The notes: generated from the sequence alone by a model not told the origin. Shown: positions 8,445-19,125, numbered from the stretch's first letter. The stretch is DNA of 64,000 nucleotides from Myroides oncorhynchi (GCF_020905415.1 NZ_JAJJMP010000001.1:62001-126000); one strand, 5' to 3'. Numbers and translations are program-made.

Positions 8445-9844
8445 GAGTCATTACACAGCTGTCCGAAAGTTTTGAAAAAACCTAATAAATGATCTGTGAA
8501 GCCAATGAATACATTGTGACTTAATTCCTTAGCCTGAAAATAAGTCATTTTTAAGATCTAGTTTAGACTCTTCTCTTATTTTCTTGGCACCATTACCTAC
8601 TTGATTACAGATATAGTCTAAACTTAGATAGAATACTAAACATATTCTTATCTTTTCTACAAGAGACGTAAATGACTTGGTCTTTTTAGATATTGTTCTT
8701 TTTATTAGTTCAATTAGTAAGTAGCTAATTAAAGCCACATATATCTGTGACTTAACAGCATTTTCACTCGTTCCTAAAAACGTTTTAATTTGTAGATTTT
8801 GTTTCATTGCTTTAAAAAACAACTCAATATCCCATCTTTTCTTATATAAATCAGCTATGGTTCTCGCAGACCAATCTAAGTTGTTGGTAATAATTTCAAT
8901 AACTTTATTTTCATCTGGTTTATATACATGGACTAATCTAAATTTCTGTTGATCAATACCTTTCTCTAATGCTTTAGGACCATTTAGAAGAATTATCTCA
9001 TCCTTTAATATATCTTGATCTTCGGTTTCGGATAATTCAATCTCTTGAATTGATTTATATAGAGTATTAGTTTTAATCCTTGTAACGAATACGTTTTGAG
9101 CTTCGATACGCTGTGCTATCAACGAAAAATCAAAATAAGCTCTGTCTTCTACTTTAATCGTTCCTTTAGGAAAAATCATTTGTCCTAAGCCATAACGATC
9201 ATGTGTCTTGGCTTCTGTTATATTAACTAAATCTGGGATCTGTAAATTATCATCCCAACAAGTGTGTATTTTTACACCTCCTTTTGCTGTCCGAAACTTT
9301 GCCCAGTCAAACATGTTTAAACACAAGCTAATAGTAGTGCTATCGACTAGTTTTATATTTCGGTCTTTAATTTCTTTTATAATATGACCTTGTGACCTAT
9401 CTCCTAAAACAGTTTTGTAGTGTTTAAGGAGTTCATAATATAAGGTTTCAAACACTTTCCATGTACGTTGCTTATTGTCATCGCTCATTGTTGTGCGTGC
9501 AGGACTTTGGGTTAATCCCAAATCTTTAACAAACACCTCGCTAACACCAATACCTGTTGAAATATCATTCAACGAATAACACTTATTTAGCTGTCCGTAA
9601 GTTAATGCAACAAATTGATCATAAGTCTTGTATCTACTACAACCCTTGTCTGAGCTGTGTTTTTGAACACATGATCTAAATAACCAGTTAGGTACCAAAT
9701 CAATTATTTGACGGATTACTGGTTTTTGTATATTTTTGTTTCGCCTGAATAGTCCCATTATGTATTATTTGTTTCGCAAAATCAAAAATACGGGATTCTC
9801 AGGCATTTCTTTTTTTTAACTTTCGGATGACTGTGGAGTCATTA
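8445..9844. mobile_element. IS4-family insertion sequence (1382 bp), second type
   Basis: The element spans 8454-9835, with terminal repeats CACAGCTGTCCGAAAGTT and CACAGTCATCCGAAAGTT. It is flanked by the 9-bp duplication GAGTCATTA (8445-8453 and 9836-9844). It sits in the intergenic DNA between the immunity gene of the main RHS toxin and the first orphan cassette, and breaks no gene that I can see. Confidence 0.88.
8529..9758 (-). CDS. IS4-family DDE transposase (DUF4372-type N-terminus)
   Basis: A 409-residue transposase. The N-terminus has a helical region of the DUF4372 kind, then the catalytic triad: KLVDSTTISLC (Asp 139), KVEDRAYFD (Asp 205) and YKKRWDIELFFKAMKQNL (Glu 312). It is full length for this IS4 subgroup and apparently intact. 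It is a distant relative of the broken IS4 transposase at 20958-23121, which shares the VDSSTISLF and YKLRWQIELVFKQLKQN motifs, and is unrelated in detail to the 367-residue IS4 transposases elsewhere in the window. Confidence 0.92.
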   Translation of the reverse strand: MGLFRRNKNIQKPVIRQIIDLVPNWLFRSCVQKHSSDKGCSRYKTYDQFVALTYGQLNKCYSLNDISTGIGVSEVFVKDLGLTQSPARTTMSDDNKQRTWKVFETLYYELLKHYKTVLGDRSQGHIIKEIKDRNIKLVDSTTISLCLNMFDWAKFRTAKGGVKIHTCWDDNLQIPDLVNITEAKTHDRYGLGQMIFPKGTIKVEDRAYFDFSLIAQRIEAQNVFVTRIKTNTLYKSIQEIELSETEDQDILKDEIILLNGPKALEKGIDQQKFRLVHVYKPDENKVIEIITNNLDWSARTIADLYKKRWDIELFFKAMKQNLQIKTFLGTSENAVKSQIYVALISYLLIELIKRTISKKTKSFTSLVEKIRICLVFYLSLDYICNQVGNGAKKIREESKLDLKNDLFSG

Positions 9845-9943
9845 CTTATAATAAATTCTCTTAATAAAAATATAGCTGTGCCATAAAACAACAAAATATC
9901 GAATTATTTTGGTATTTTACTGTCTCTAATAGACATAATTTTG

Positions 9944-10486
9944 TTATTTATCAAAAATTTTATTGTGTCTTACGTTTCCAATACTGTCTCCATCTTTTAA
10001 AATAACAGGATTTGAAAATTGTTCCCATTTTTCATCCATTTTCTTTCCTAAAGAGTTAATATCTCTTATTTTACCAACAAGAAACCAAAAATCATCAGAG
10101 TACGAAGCATTAAATACATAAATATTATCGTTCCTTTTTTTTGTTATTGTATCGTTCCAAATATTGTCTGAAGGAAGTAAATATCTTAACTCTGTACCAT
10201 TTTTACGAGTGTATCTAATATCACGCCAACCTTTTTGGAATTTAAATTTTGTCTTTAATATTCCACTTTCAGGAATGGTATAAATCCGGTTTCCTTCTTT
10301 GTCATATTTTTTAGGCTCTCCATTTTGTTTATTGTACAAAACAATAACAGCTCCTTCAAAATCATCAGGTAAAATAAAAACTTCGTTTTCAGATGTGTTT
10401 TTCCATTTCCAAAAGATAAACACACAGGCCAAAAACACTAGAATCCCCAAAATAATATAACCAATAACTTTAAATATTTTTTTCAT
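9944..10486 (-). CDS. Membrane-anchored immunity protein (DUF6843-like) of RHS toxin 1
   Basis: A 180-residue protein with one strong N-terminal membrane helix (VIGYIILGILVFLACVFIFW, residues 7-26) followed by a soluble domain resembling DUF6843 (DDFEGAVIVLYNKQNGEPK, IPESGILKTKFKFQKGW). Lysines before the helix predict an N-in topology with the domain in the periplasm. The start codon is 3 nt after the stop of the RHS toxin gene, the standard immunity position. A periplasm-facing antidote suggests that the toxin tip acts in the envelope. The pairing is inferred from adjacency. Confidence 0.65.
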   Translation of the reverse strand: MKKIFKVIGYIILGILVFLACVFIFWKWKNTSENEVFILPDDFEGAVIVLYNKQNGEPKKYDKEGNRIYTIPESGILKTKFKFQKGWRDIRYTRKNGTELRYLLPSDNIWNDTITKKRNDNIYVFNASYSDDFWFLVGKIRDINSLGKKMDEKWEQFSNPVILKDGDSIGNVRHNKIFDK

Positions 10487-10489
10487 ACT

Positions 10490-13400
10490 TTATGGATTTG
10501 GGTTTTTATCTAAATATGGTTTATTCCATTCATTTCTATTTATCCATTTATGGCCATTTTGCACCTGCATAAAGTTACCATTAGCATCTGTACGGATATT
10601 CATATTAACGTCCATTATTATCTCGGTTGCTGGGCCAAATAAAATAGTTGGGTTTTTATCCTGTCCTGATGCTCTCACATCAACACCAATAAATAATTTA
10701 TTTCCGCTTGGATCTGTAATAAACGCTTCTGTATTAGGAAAATTATCCCCTGCAATCTGTGCTCTAATATTTAATACATCTCCTGTTTGAGTTAAATTAA
10801 CCTTTGCATCTATATCAATATCTGGAGTAGGGCCTGGAGCTAATGGATTTGTTCCATAATATCCTGTTTCAAAAGAAACATTATTTTCTCCTGACCTAAT
10901 TCTTCCTACATATCCATTTGGTGTATCAGTAGATGTTCCCCATATCGGATGATGAGACACATCAGAATATGTGCCATCTTTTCCTCTACCTGCATAGGTA
11001 ACAGTACCTTCTTGTGGATCAGCTACAACTCTATGATGAATGCGTGAAGATGCTCCTTCTGCTAAACTAAAAGGCCTATTATCCCCTCCATAATCCTTGT
11101 AAAGAGTAGTTAGTCCCGTTAACCAATTTCCTTTACCAAAAGAAGGGCTTGGGTGAAATGACCGAATTGTTATCGGATATGGAATCATCCCATCCGGATC
11201 AATAAACCTAATAGGATTATTAAACGCATAGTTATAAGGGCTGTGACGACGCATCTGTTCTGCCAACGGATCCACATTCATCCATCTACCAATCGCAGCA
11301 TCATAGTTACGCGCTCCATAATCATATAAATTAAGTCCTAACTCTTCTTGCTTCTCTTTTCCATTATATTGATACTTGTAATCTTTCATCAGAGCATCAT
11401 TCTTTTGGTTATAGCCCTTATGAGCTAATCCAAAAGGATAATAATTCGATTCTTCTATGATCTCACTAGCCTCAATCGTGTTATTATTACTCTTGTCACT
11501 ATAAGATAATCTTACATTACCTAGATGATCTTTAAACTGGTAAACATAAACATTTGTCTCTGCGTTAAAGAATCCTTCCGCTGTAGGGAAAAAACTAAGT
11601 TTGCCTTTCACATACTGAAATCCTCCTAGATAATCCGTTAGAGTAACAATACCTTTATCTGTTACTTTCTTCTGTACTTTCTCTCCAGAAGAGGTATAAA
11701 TATACTCTATTTTATCAGTTCCAAAGTTTATCTCAACAGGTAAGTTTAAGTGATTATACTTAATCTTACTGATTTTCTTGTGTTTATCATTAGTTAGATT
11801 ACCGAACTCATCATAGCTGTAGTCTGCTCCACTGGTATTAACTTGTTTAAACCCTTCTTGATTACCAGAGGCGTCTCTAACTGTAGATAATCTATTGCTT
11901 CCTGGTTCATAACCGTATGTTAGCTTATCGATAGTAGTTACTACTCCAGCGAGTGATGCTCCATTTCTATCAAGTCTAGTGATGTTTCCATTTTTGTCAT
12001 ACCCTAATTTCTCGTCATACAGATTAGCCGTTGAGGCTGAGTTTAAATCAGGAGCATTAAAAGAACCTAACACTAATCTATTTGCTCCATCATATACATA
12101 GCCATAACTACGCCTTTTATTATCTAAGGCGCTTTTCCATATTTGTTCAGTGATATTACCGTTATAAAGTCCTTTAACTCCTGCACTTTTTTGTTCAGGT
12201 TTATTGTAGTTTAATTTAAGGGCAAACAAAGTACTCTTTCCATTGTTTAACTGACTTATGTTACTTGTATTATTAATATCTGTTAACCATCCTCTTATAT
12301 TGTATTTATACTGTAATTCTTGTAGGAATGTATTTGCTATAGGAGTTGTATTTGGCCTTTTGCCCCCAACGCGTTTTTTCTCTAAAGCTCCCAGCTCATC
12401 ATACACATTTTCAAAAAGAACAACCTCGGCTAAACTATTAACCTTATGGGTTTGGTGTAACAGTCTTTCTGCGTGATCATAAACAAAGTTTTCTTCTATT
12501 TGTTGTACATCTGTAACAAGATTATCTCTTTTGTGTTTAGTGGTTACTTTTAAGGGAAGACCTGTAAAAGTATACTTTGTATCCACCTGGGTATATCCCT
12601 CTAGATAATTCTTTGTATAACTTCTAAGTATACGACTGTTATAATCATATAACATAAAAGAGATATTTGCTTTACTCTCATTACTTGTAGTAAGTACTCT
12701 TGTCCAATTCCCAGTAAGTAGCCCTTTTACATTTTGTATAACTGCTTGACCTTCTATGGCTGTAAAGTTAGTTGCTGCTCCTGGGTAGGTATAATCATCA
12801 TAATAATTAACACTTAGTATTGTAAGATTGTCTTTAGGGAAAACAGTATTGGTATAAGTTAGTGGTGAACCGCTTACGGCTGAAGCTCTTTTCTCAAAAG
12901 ATACAGCCCTAGCATTTACATTATCTTGAAATGTTTTCCTATCTACTTCCGTTACTGATGTAGCTGAGTAAAAAGCGCTATAGATTACTCTAGATAGAGC
13001 ATCATACTTAGTTACCATCCATCCTTTAGCTTCTGTTCCAAATGGGTCGTATACAGGACCTACAGCCACTAGCCTATCTCCTTTATCATACACCATGTAT
13101 TCCCAAGATTTACCTGGTAGCTTTTTAGCAACCAGTCGGTTTTTAGTATCATATTTATACTGATAGCCTAGCTTGTCTACATTAGCTAAGGTAACATCGC
13201 CATTTAAAAGAGGTGAAGTAATTATAGATAGATTTCCAAACTGATCGTAGATATAGTAGGTATCTAGAGTTTCTCCAGTGCCTGTGGTTACACCAGATGC
13301 TCTAAGGGTGTTATTTGGTAGATTTTCTACAGTATTTGTGGTTTTGTCTATCTCTTTATTTGCATTTTTCTCTAAATTATCTACTATAGTTCCAAAATTG

Positions 13401-14215
13401 TCTATAACATCTTGTACTGACTTTCCTTTAAGTTCTTCACCTAGTATATTACTTGCACTTGGCATAGAACTAGATGTTGGAGCATTAGAAGAGCCGCTAA
13501 ATAATTGAGGTACTCCCTGGGTATTATTGTATACTCTTTTTAATACTACTTTACCTTCTTGATCTTTAAACTCTTCAGTGACGTTTCCATTCTCGTCTGA
13601 CACAGAGCTCACATAAAGAGAATTTACAGGATAATTTCCTTTATCTACAACAGTTACATTATAAATTCCAGTGGCTGGCGTTAGAGCTGCGTTAGCTTGT
13701 CGATATTTTACTTCGTTAACTGTATTGAATCGATACTTAAAATCTACTGTGTTGTTACCACTTATTTTCCAATCCTCTCCTGCAGATCCTGTTTTTATAA
13801 CTCGTTTTAGTGGTGATTTCTCATATAGCGTTTCACTATAGGGATTAGTTGTATTTTGGTATTTATCCGTGTTGTAATGCGTAAGCGTACCAACTTTAGC
13901 TTCACTTACATACTCAGAACTTCCATTAGCTGTGGGGTAACTTAAGAAATTTTTAGTTTGACCAATATTTAAATCATACTCCGTATGTTTTACTACACTT
14001 TTCTTATTTGGACTAACTCCTACTGCCACTTCTTGTATAGGACGTCCCAATCCATCGTAATAAACAACCTGTACTATTTGACTAGCAGCAGTGCCACTAG
14101 AGGTAGTAGGCTGGGTGTATTGAGTGCTTTTTATATAGTTTTGTGACCCACTCTGAGCTACAATAGCATTTAAACCACAAATACTAAATAAAGCGATATA
14201 CTTAATTATCTTCAT
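10490..14215 (-). CDS. Full-length RHS-repeat polymorphic toxin (module 1)
   Basis: A 1241-residue secreted protein. Residues 1-20 (MKIIKYIALFSICGLNAIVA) are a signal peptide; the next part matches the DUF6443 N-terminal region of Bacteroidetes RHS proteins (VVYYDGLGRPIQEVA). Many YD/RHS repeats follow (YDTKNRLVAKKLPG, YVYDGANRLVLG, YDEFGNLTND), then the conserved core end YGARNYDAAIGRWMNVDPLAE and FIDPDGM at about 1005. In relatives the repeats form a hollow beta-cocoon enclosing the C-terminal toxin, which is cleaved off near this motif. The tip (about 1010-1241) contains ITIRSFHPSPSFGKGNW and SRIHHRVVADPQEGTV; it resembles tips in other Bacteroidetes RHS proteins but I cannot name its activity. 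It lies 12 nt downstream of the YD-repeat gene, in the same operon. Confidence 0.85.
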   Translation of the reverse strand: MKIIKYIALFSICGLNAIVAQSGSQNYIKSTQYTQPTTSSGTAASQIVQVVYYDGLGRPIQEVAVGVSPNKKSVVKHTEYDLNIGQTKNFLSYPTANGSSEYVSEAKVGTLTHYNTDKYQNTTNPYSETLYEKSPLKRVIKTGSAGEDWKISGNNTVDFKYRFNTVNEVKYRQANAALTPATGIYNVTVVDKGNYPVNSLYVSSVSDENGNVTEEFKDQEGKVVLKRVYNNTQGVPQLFSGSSNAPTSSSMPSASNILGEELKGKSVQDVIDNFGTIVDNLEKNANKEIDKTTNTVENLPNNTLRASGVTTGTGETLDTYYIYDQFGNLSIITSPLLNGDVTLANVDKLGYQYKYDTKNRLVAKKLPGKSWEYMVYDKGDRLVAVGPVYDPFGTEAKGWMVTKYDALSRVIYSAFYSATSVTEVDRKTFQDNVNARAVSFEKRASAVSGSPLTYTNTVFPKDNLTILSVNYYDDYTYPGAATNFTAIEGQAVIQNVKGLLTGNWTRVLTTSNESKANISFMLYDYNSRILRSYTKNYLEGYTQVDTKYTFTGLPLKVTTKHKRDNLVTDVQQIEENFVYDHAERLLHQTHKVNSLAEVVLFENVYDELGALEKKRVGGKRPNTTPIANTFLQELQYKYNIRGWLTDINNTSNISQLNNGKSTLFALKLNYNKPEQKSAGVKGLYNGNITEQIWKSALDNKRRSYGYVYDGANRLVLGSFNAPDLNSASTANLYDEKLGYDKNGNITRLDRNGASLAGVVTTIDKLTYGYEPGSNRLSTVRDASGNQEGFKQVNTSGADYSYDEFGNLTNDKHKKISKIKYNHLNLPVEINFGTDKIEYIYTSSGEKVQKKVTDKGIVTLTDYLGGFQYVKGKLSFFPTAEGFFNAETNVYVYQFKDHLGNVRLSYSDKSNNNTIEASEIIEESNYYPFGLAHKGYNQKNDALMKDYKYQYNGKEKQEELGLNLYDYGARNYDAAIGRWMNVDPLAEQMRRHSPYNYAFNNPIRFIDPDGMIPYPITIRSFHPSPSFGKGNWLTGLTTLYKDYGGDNRPFSLAEGASSRIHHRVVADPQEGTVTYAGRGKDGTYSDVSHHPIWGTSTDTPNGYVGRIRSGENNVSFETGYYGTNPLAPGPTPDIDIDAKVNLTQTGDVLNIRAQIAGDNFPNTEAFITDPSGNKLFIGVDVRASGQDKNPTILFGPATEIIMDVNMNIRTDANGNFMQVQNGHKWINRNEWNKPYLDKNPNP

Positions 14216-14227
14216 AATAGGTGCTAT

Positions 14228-17200
14228 TTAGTTGTTTTTATAGTTGTACTGATACTCTTTTAATTTATTTCCTTTGGAATCTTTTATTAACGTTAGTCTA
14301 TTAAAACCATCATACTCATACAATAGAACTTCTCCCTTGGCGTCTGTGATTTTAGTTACTCCAACTAAAGGCTTGTGTTCATAGGTTGTTATTAATGCTT
14401 CTTTTAATGAAGCATTACCTCTTAAGTTGTTTATCTGAGTAAATTTACTCTCATCTATGGTGTGAAGATTTGCTAGGCTCACACCTAAGGCACTTGCTAC
14501 CTCTTCTTTTGACGCATTTTCAATCTTAGCGATTAATAGACCACTGCTGTAACCATAGATATAAGTCTGTTTAACTCCATCTGTCTCTAATTCAATTATA
14601 TTTCCATTTCGACTATCTCTGTGAAGTATTTTTTGATTACTCTCTAAAGCAGAAGTTCCTTTACTAATCTTTATCTCTTGTTTATCTATTATATTATTTC
14701 CCCAATTCTTATAGGTGTTTTCTATGGTTTGTAGTTTTTCTGAATTCTCAGAAAGCTCATATTTAATAACCTCTGCTTTTTTATTATTTGCATACAAAAG
14801 ATCTCCACTTGATGGATAGGTAAACTTCTCAATTCTATTTTTGTTTTTTAAAACGGTATTTATCTGAACTGGCGATTCTATAGTGTTGCCATAGAGATAT
14901 GTTTTTTTTGTCTCTATAAAGTCATTTTCAAAATAGCTTCTCTCTGTTTCACTTGTCTTTCTAATCCAAGCACTCTTTATTGGAAGTAATTGATAGGAGA
15001 AATAATTATTACTACCTGTAGCTCCTGTAATACTATTTAAATTTGTTGAGAACTTCCCTTTTAAAAGAACATTATAACTCACACTACCAGTTCCTATGCT
15101 ATTATTAGATAGAGTAGTGAAGCTTTCATTAAATTCATAAGTATTTGTCAAACTATGCTTTAGCTTGCTATCTAATCCAAAGACACTTTTGTGAAGTAGA
15201 ATCCCTTGTTTAAAATCATCTTTTACAGAATAATTAAAATCATATTCATAACTAGGATAAGGCTCTATTAATACCCCACTAACAGCATTATTGGCTCCTG
15301 CGCTAAATTCATAATACGTTCTACCAACATCTATTATTGTCTCGTGTACATAAGGGAAATAAGCTTCCTTGACGTGATTCATAGCACTGGATGCTCTCAC
15401 AATAGCTCTACATGTTCTAGAATTAGCAGAGGAAACAGCTCCCATTGTTCTCTCTGACACACCATGTAGTACTGGTAAGTTATAAGCTGCTTGAGTATGT
15501 GGGCTTTTTATATCTTGCTTATAGTCATATCTTACCTCCTTTTCCAATACGTTATTGTGATTATAACTTCTATAGCTACTTAAATGTATTATTGGAGCCG
15601 TTTGATAACTTGTTATTGTATCGGGAACTGTTCTTTCTATACGAATTCCTCCTGATAAAAAACAACTACCTTGCCTTATTAAAGTAATGTCTATTTTATC
15701 TCCTAACGATTTTATAGGACCTATAACGCCATTCTTAGTACCTCCTGCTCTATAAAGAATAGATCTATGATAAGGAGGAAGCGTATAACCACTTGGCAAA
15801 TTAATACTAATTGTACCATTAGTACCTTCTCCTACAAATTGATCTAATCCAGAATTATCAGATGGATAAGCATTATCACAACTATTGGTATAATTAAGAT
15901 ATAAGACATCTTTATTACTTTCAGAGTATCCCATATCTCGCAAGCTATAAGTAGCCGTTTTACGCGAACCTGTATCATAAATATTTAATGTTATTCCATC
16001 ACCAAAAGAAATCGTCTTTTCTTTAACTGTTTTAATAACACTTGTTGGTTGACTGTAAAAAAATTCCGTGTATCCTTTGGTTGGATAAGTAATCTTTTTT
16101 AATAGATAAGCTTGTAATTCTGAAAAATATGCGTCATTTCTATTTGATCCATTAAAATATTTATTATCTGTTTTTCCTGCAGAACCTTGAAGCTTAAAAC
16201 TAAGACTAGGAAGTAAATCTTGATTTCCAATTCTAGCATTATAATTGCCCCAACGATCTAAGGCAAAAGAATCTCTAGGTGGTAACTTTACATCTTCATT
16301 GTATTCAAAACGATGTACTTCATTTTGATTATTAGTTACTGATAACAACTTTAATCTGTATTTTTCAGGTCTATTAGTACTGTTGTCATCACTTACAAAA
16401 TATCCGTAATTAAACATAAACTGATTAACCAATTGATTGTTATAGCTTATTTCTATTTTCTTAAGCGCCTTTGCAGTTGTGCCTACATCTTTTCGATACA
16501 TAGTATTGTCTATTAACAAACCTTCTTGAGAGGAATATTTAAAACTTATTTTAGTATTTCCATACTTTATCTCTTTGATATTCAAATTAGGACTAGCCCC
16601 ACTTATTTTAACCTTCCTATTTTCAGGCCAAAGAGTTCTATTACATCTTAAATTGTGATCTACTCCACCAAGTTCTCCTTTCATAGCTGATTGTTCTAAA
16701 TCAAAGTCGTTGTCAAAATCATATTGTATCTGATAATGATATAAAAAGGCTAAACCGGTGTTTTCATTGTAATAACTAAACTCGATCTCTTCGCTATTGG
16801 ATAGTTTTATCTTACTTAAAACATAAAAAATATTGTTACTTGTAAATTCTTGAGGGTATTGATCACTGGTAATTCTATATGAATGTTTTGAAAAGTAATA
16901 AATATTAGCTTGAGTATCCTTTATAGTGATTGTGTTTTTATCTAGCGATAGAGATATTTCCATGTCTGAGTACGGTATACCAAAATACTTACCTGTAGAG
17001 TCAAAAATAAACTGACCATTACGCCCTAAAAAGTTGTAGGAATACACTGGTGACTTTCCTTGTACAACCCCTGAATTAAGCACATCCAAATAACTATATA
17101 AATCCTGAACAGCGCTATCGGTATTATATACTTTTCCTGTGTCATAGGCTTTTAATTTAGTCTTCATATTTACGCCTAGGTCATACTCTAAAGAGTGATC

Positions 17201-17524
17201 CACAGTTATTACTCCATAAGCATTTAAAAGCCAACCAAGCCCAACATTAGAAGCTAACTCATTTACCTTTATTCCCTTTGAAACATAATCTAAACTGATG
17301 GGTATTTCCAATCCTGTCTTTGTAGAAATGGTATAAATAGGTAAAGATATATTAGGTACTGCTCTTGTATAATTTAAAGAGTAATCTCCATACTCAACAT
17401 ACTTTCTAACCTCGGGAGGTAAATTCTCCAAGGAGTTAAACTTTGTTTGTTGAACACTTTCTGTTTGCCCATATAGACAAACCTTGATTAAAATGAAAAA
17501 CAATATTGTTAGTTCTCTTTTCAT
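14228..17524 (-). CDS. Large secreted YD-repeat (SpvB/TcB-like) protein of RHS module 1
   Basis: A 1098-residue protein with a signal peptide (MKRELTILFFILIKVCLYGQ). The N-terminal part carries LPPEVRKYVEYGDYSLNYT and NVGLGWLLNAYGVITVDH, typical of a large Bacteroidetes family found directly upstream of RHS genes. A long beta-rich middle follows, and the C-terminus has YD-repeat character (LYEYDGFNRLTLIKDSKG). Architecturally it recalls the B component of Tc toxins, which together with the RHS C component forms a shell around the toxin. That parallel is inference. It is 3 nt downstream of the T9SS gene and 12 nt upstream of the RHS gene. Its paralogue in module 2 is split by an IS. Confidence 0.75.
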   Translation of the reverse strand: MKRELTILFFILIKVCLYGQTESVQQTKFNSLENLPPEVRKYVEYGDYSLNYTRAVPNISLPIYTISTKTGLEIPISLDYVSKGIKVNELASNVGLGWLLNAYGVITVDHSLEYDLGVNMKTKLKAYDTGKVYNTDSAVQDLYSYLDVLNSGVVQGKSPVYSYNFLGRNGQFIFDSTGKYFGIPYSDMEISLSLDKNTITIKDTQANIYYFSKHSYRITSDQYPQEFTSNNIFYVLSKIKLSNSEEIEFSYYNENTGLAFLYHYQIQYDFDNDFDLEQSAMKGELGGVDHNLRCNRTLWPENRKVKISGASPNLNIKEIKYGNTKISFKYSSQEGLLIDNTMYRKDVGTTAKALKKIEISYNNQLVNQFMFNYGYFVSDDNSTNRPEKYRLKLLSVTNNQNEVHRFEYNEDVKLPPRDSFALDRWGNYNARIGNQDLLPSLSFKLQGSAGKTDNKYFNGSNRNDAYFSELQAYLLKKITYPTKGYTEFFYSQPTSVIKTVKEKTISFGDGITLNIYDTGSRKTATYSLRDMGYSESNKDVLYLNYTNSCDNAYPSDNSGLDQFVGEGTNGTISINLPSGYTLPPYHRSILYRAGGTKNGVIGPIKSLGDKIDITLIRQGSCFLSGGIRIERTVPDTITSYQTAPIIHLSSYRSYNHNNVLEKEVRYDYKQDIKSPHTQAAYNLPVLHGVSERTMGAVSSANSRTCRAIVRASSAMNHVKEAYFPYVHETIIDVGRTYYEFSAGANNAVSGVLIEPYPSYEYDFNYSVKDDFKQGILLHKSVFGLDSKLKHSLTNTYEFNESFTTLSNNSIGTGSVSYNVLLKGKFSTNLNSITGATGSNNYFSYQLLPIKSAWIRKTSETERSYFENDFIETKKTYLYGNTIESPVQINTVLKNKNRIEKFTYPSSGDLLYANNKKAEVIKYELSENSEKLQTIENTYKNWGNNIIDKQEIKISKGTSALESNQKILHRDSRNGNIIELETDGVKQTYIYGYSSGLLIAKIENASKEEVASALGVSLANLHTIDESKFTQINNLRGNASLKEALITTYEHKPLVGVTKITDAKGEVLLYEYDGFNRLTLIKDSKGNKLKEYQYNYKNN

Positions 17525-17527
17525 ATC

Positions 17528-19117
17528 TTACTCTTTTACAACATTAACACTACCCTCTATTACATCTGTCTTGACAGAGATGATATAGGTTCCCCTTGGA
17601 TAACCACTTAAATTAAGCGGCTCTGTTTGATTTTTGATTGTTTTATGAAATAGTAACCTGCCTGTTATATCATATAGCTTTAAAACACCTGCTTTATATT
17701 CCACAGGTATAATGATATTGGTATAAGTAACCACAGGATTGGGAATAGCTTCTATTTTTAGCTTTTCTTGGTTTGTATCTTCTTCTGTTGTTTGTGAATC
17801 TTGATTTTCATCAAAAGTGTACCCCTTTACCTTAACAAGCCAAAAATCATTCATCCCCTTTTGACTACTTTTGTCTCTATTGGGTTTAGAGTCTGAGGTC
17901 TCTGCAAATACATAAGCTCCATCTCTTGTTTCTATTAATTTAGAAAGTACATTCTCACCTTTGCCAGAGATACTCTTCTGCCATAGCACATCTCCTTGTT
18001 TGTTAAGCAGTGTTCCTAAAAAGTTTACCTTACTTCCTTGTTTTGTTTTCTCTAGAGTTGTGCCTCCAAGTAGGATTGTTCCGTTGTCTTTTACAAGACC
18101 ATTGCTTAAAAAGTTTCGAGTACCATAACCATAGGCAAGCTCTTGTTTGACCTGTCCCAGATTATCAATATCAAGTGACCAGTAATCTACCTCTGATTGC
18201 AATACGCTGTTTTTAGCCATCCCTGTATCTGAATCCGATATACCATAGAGTCTATAGCTATCCTTTGAGACTTCTTGTATTTGTTTGAGCTGATCATTTT
18301 TTTCTGCTCCATATGATCTCTGCCATTCAGTATCCCCTTGTGCGTTAATCTTTATAACCCAATAATCATTATTGCCATAAGACTCACTTGTCTTGTTTCC
18401 ACTTACCCCTGAATTGCTATACCCCCCTATTAAGAATCCCTTATCACTTGTCGCTATTACATCTGATCCGATATCATCATACTCTCCCCCGAAGCTTTTT
18501 TGCCATTTTATAATCCCTTGTGAATTAATTCTTATAACCCAGATATCCTCGCCTCCATAATAAGAAACGGTCTTATTTGCCGCCGTTGATGAATTGGAAT
18601 TTATTAAAACTAGATAATCACCCCCAGTTATGGGAAGTATCTTGACAAGGTCCTCTTTTTCTAACCCTCCAAAACTCTTTTGCCATAGCACATTACGAGC
18701 TGCGTCAAGTTTTATAATCCAAGCATCGCTCTTTCCGATTAATTCTTCTGTTTTGTAGTGATCCTTATCACTACTAGAGGTAAGTCCTAGTATAAAACCG
18801 CCATCTTTTAAAGTATGAGCAATACTGTTTAGAAAATTATCACCATTGCCTCCAATGCGCATATCCCATTCTTTTTTCCCACTGGCTTTCATCTTCCATA
18901 GCCAAGCGTCGTAGTTGCTGCTTCGCTCTGTGGTTAGATCTGCTCCTTTATAAGACTGCGTGGCTCCGGCTAAAAGAAAACCATTATCGGCCGTGGGAAT
19001 CATATCAAGGAGATATTCTGAGTTATTGCCCCCTAAGGTCTGTTCCCATAGAATCTTTTGAGAATAACAATTTATTGATAGACAAAACAATAGATAGTAA
19101 AGTAGTTGTTTTTTCAT
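17528..19117 (-). CDS. T9SS-sorted beta-propeller surface protein (module 1)
   Basis: A 529-residue protein with a signal peptide (MKKQLLYYLLFCLSINCYSQ), then repeats of about 55-60 residues with the pattern W..R.GG...D....T.DKGFLIGGYSNS, expected to fold as a beta-propeller. The last 80 residues (IEAIPNPVVTYTNIIIP, LYDITGRLLF, YPRGTYIISV) are a type A T9SS C-terminal sorting domain, which directs export through the type IX secretion system and attachment to the cell surface. It is the first gene of the T9SS / YD / RHS / immunity operon, so it may be a surface scaffold or export partner for the two large proteins, neither of which carries such a domain. That role is inference. Confidence 0.85.
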   Translation of the reverse strand: MKKQLLYYLLFCLSINCYSQKILWEQTLGGNNSEYLLDMIPTADNGFLLAGATQSYKGADLTTERSSNYDAWLWKMKASGKKEWDMRIGGNGDNFLNSIAHTLKDGGFILGLTSSSDKDHYKTEELIGKSDAWIIKLDAARNVLWQKSFGGLEKEDLVKILPITGGDYLVLINSNSSTAANKTVSYYGGEDIWVIRINSQGIIKWQKSFGGEYDDIGSDVIATSDKGFLIGGYSNSGVSGNKTSESYGNNDYWVIKINAQGDTEWQRSYGAEKNDQLKQIQEVSKDSYRLYGISDSDTGMAKNSVLQSEVDYWSLDIDNLGQVKQELAYGYGTRNFLSNGLVKDNGTILLGGTTLEKTKQGSKVNFLGTLLNKQGDVLWQKSISGKGENVLSKLIETRDGAYVFAETSDSKPNRDKSSQKGMNDFWLVKVKGYTFDENQDSQTTEEDTNQEKLKIEAIPNPVVTYTNIIIPVEYKAGVLKLYDITGRLLFHKTIKNQTEPLNLSGYPRGTYIISVKTDVIEGSVNVVKE

Positions 19118-19125
19118 AAAAAAGA

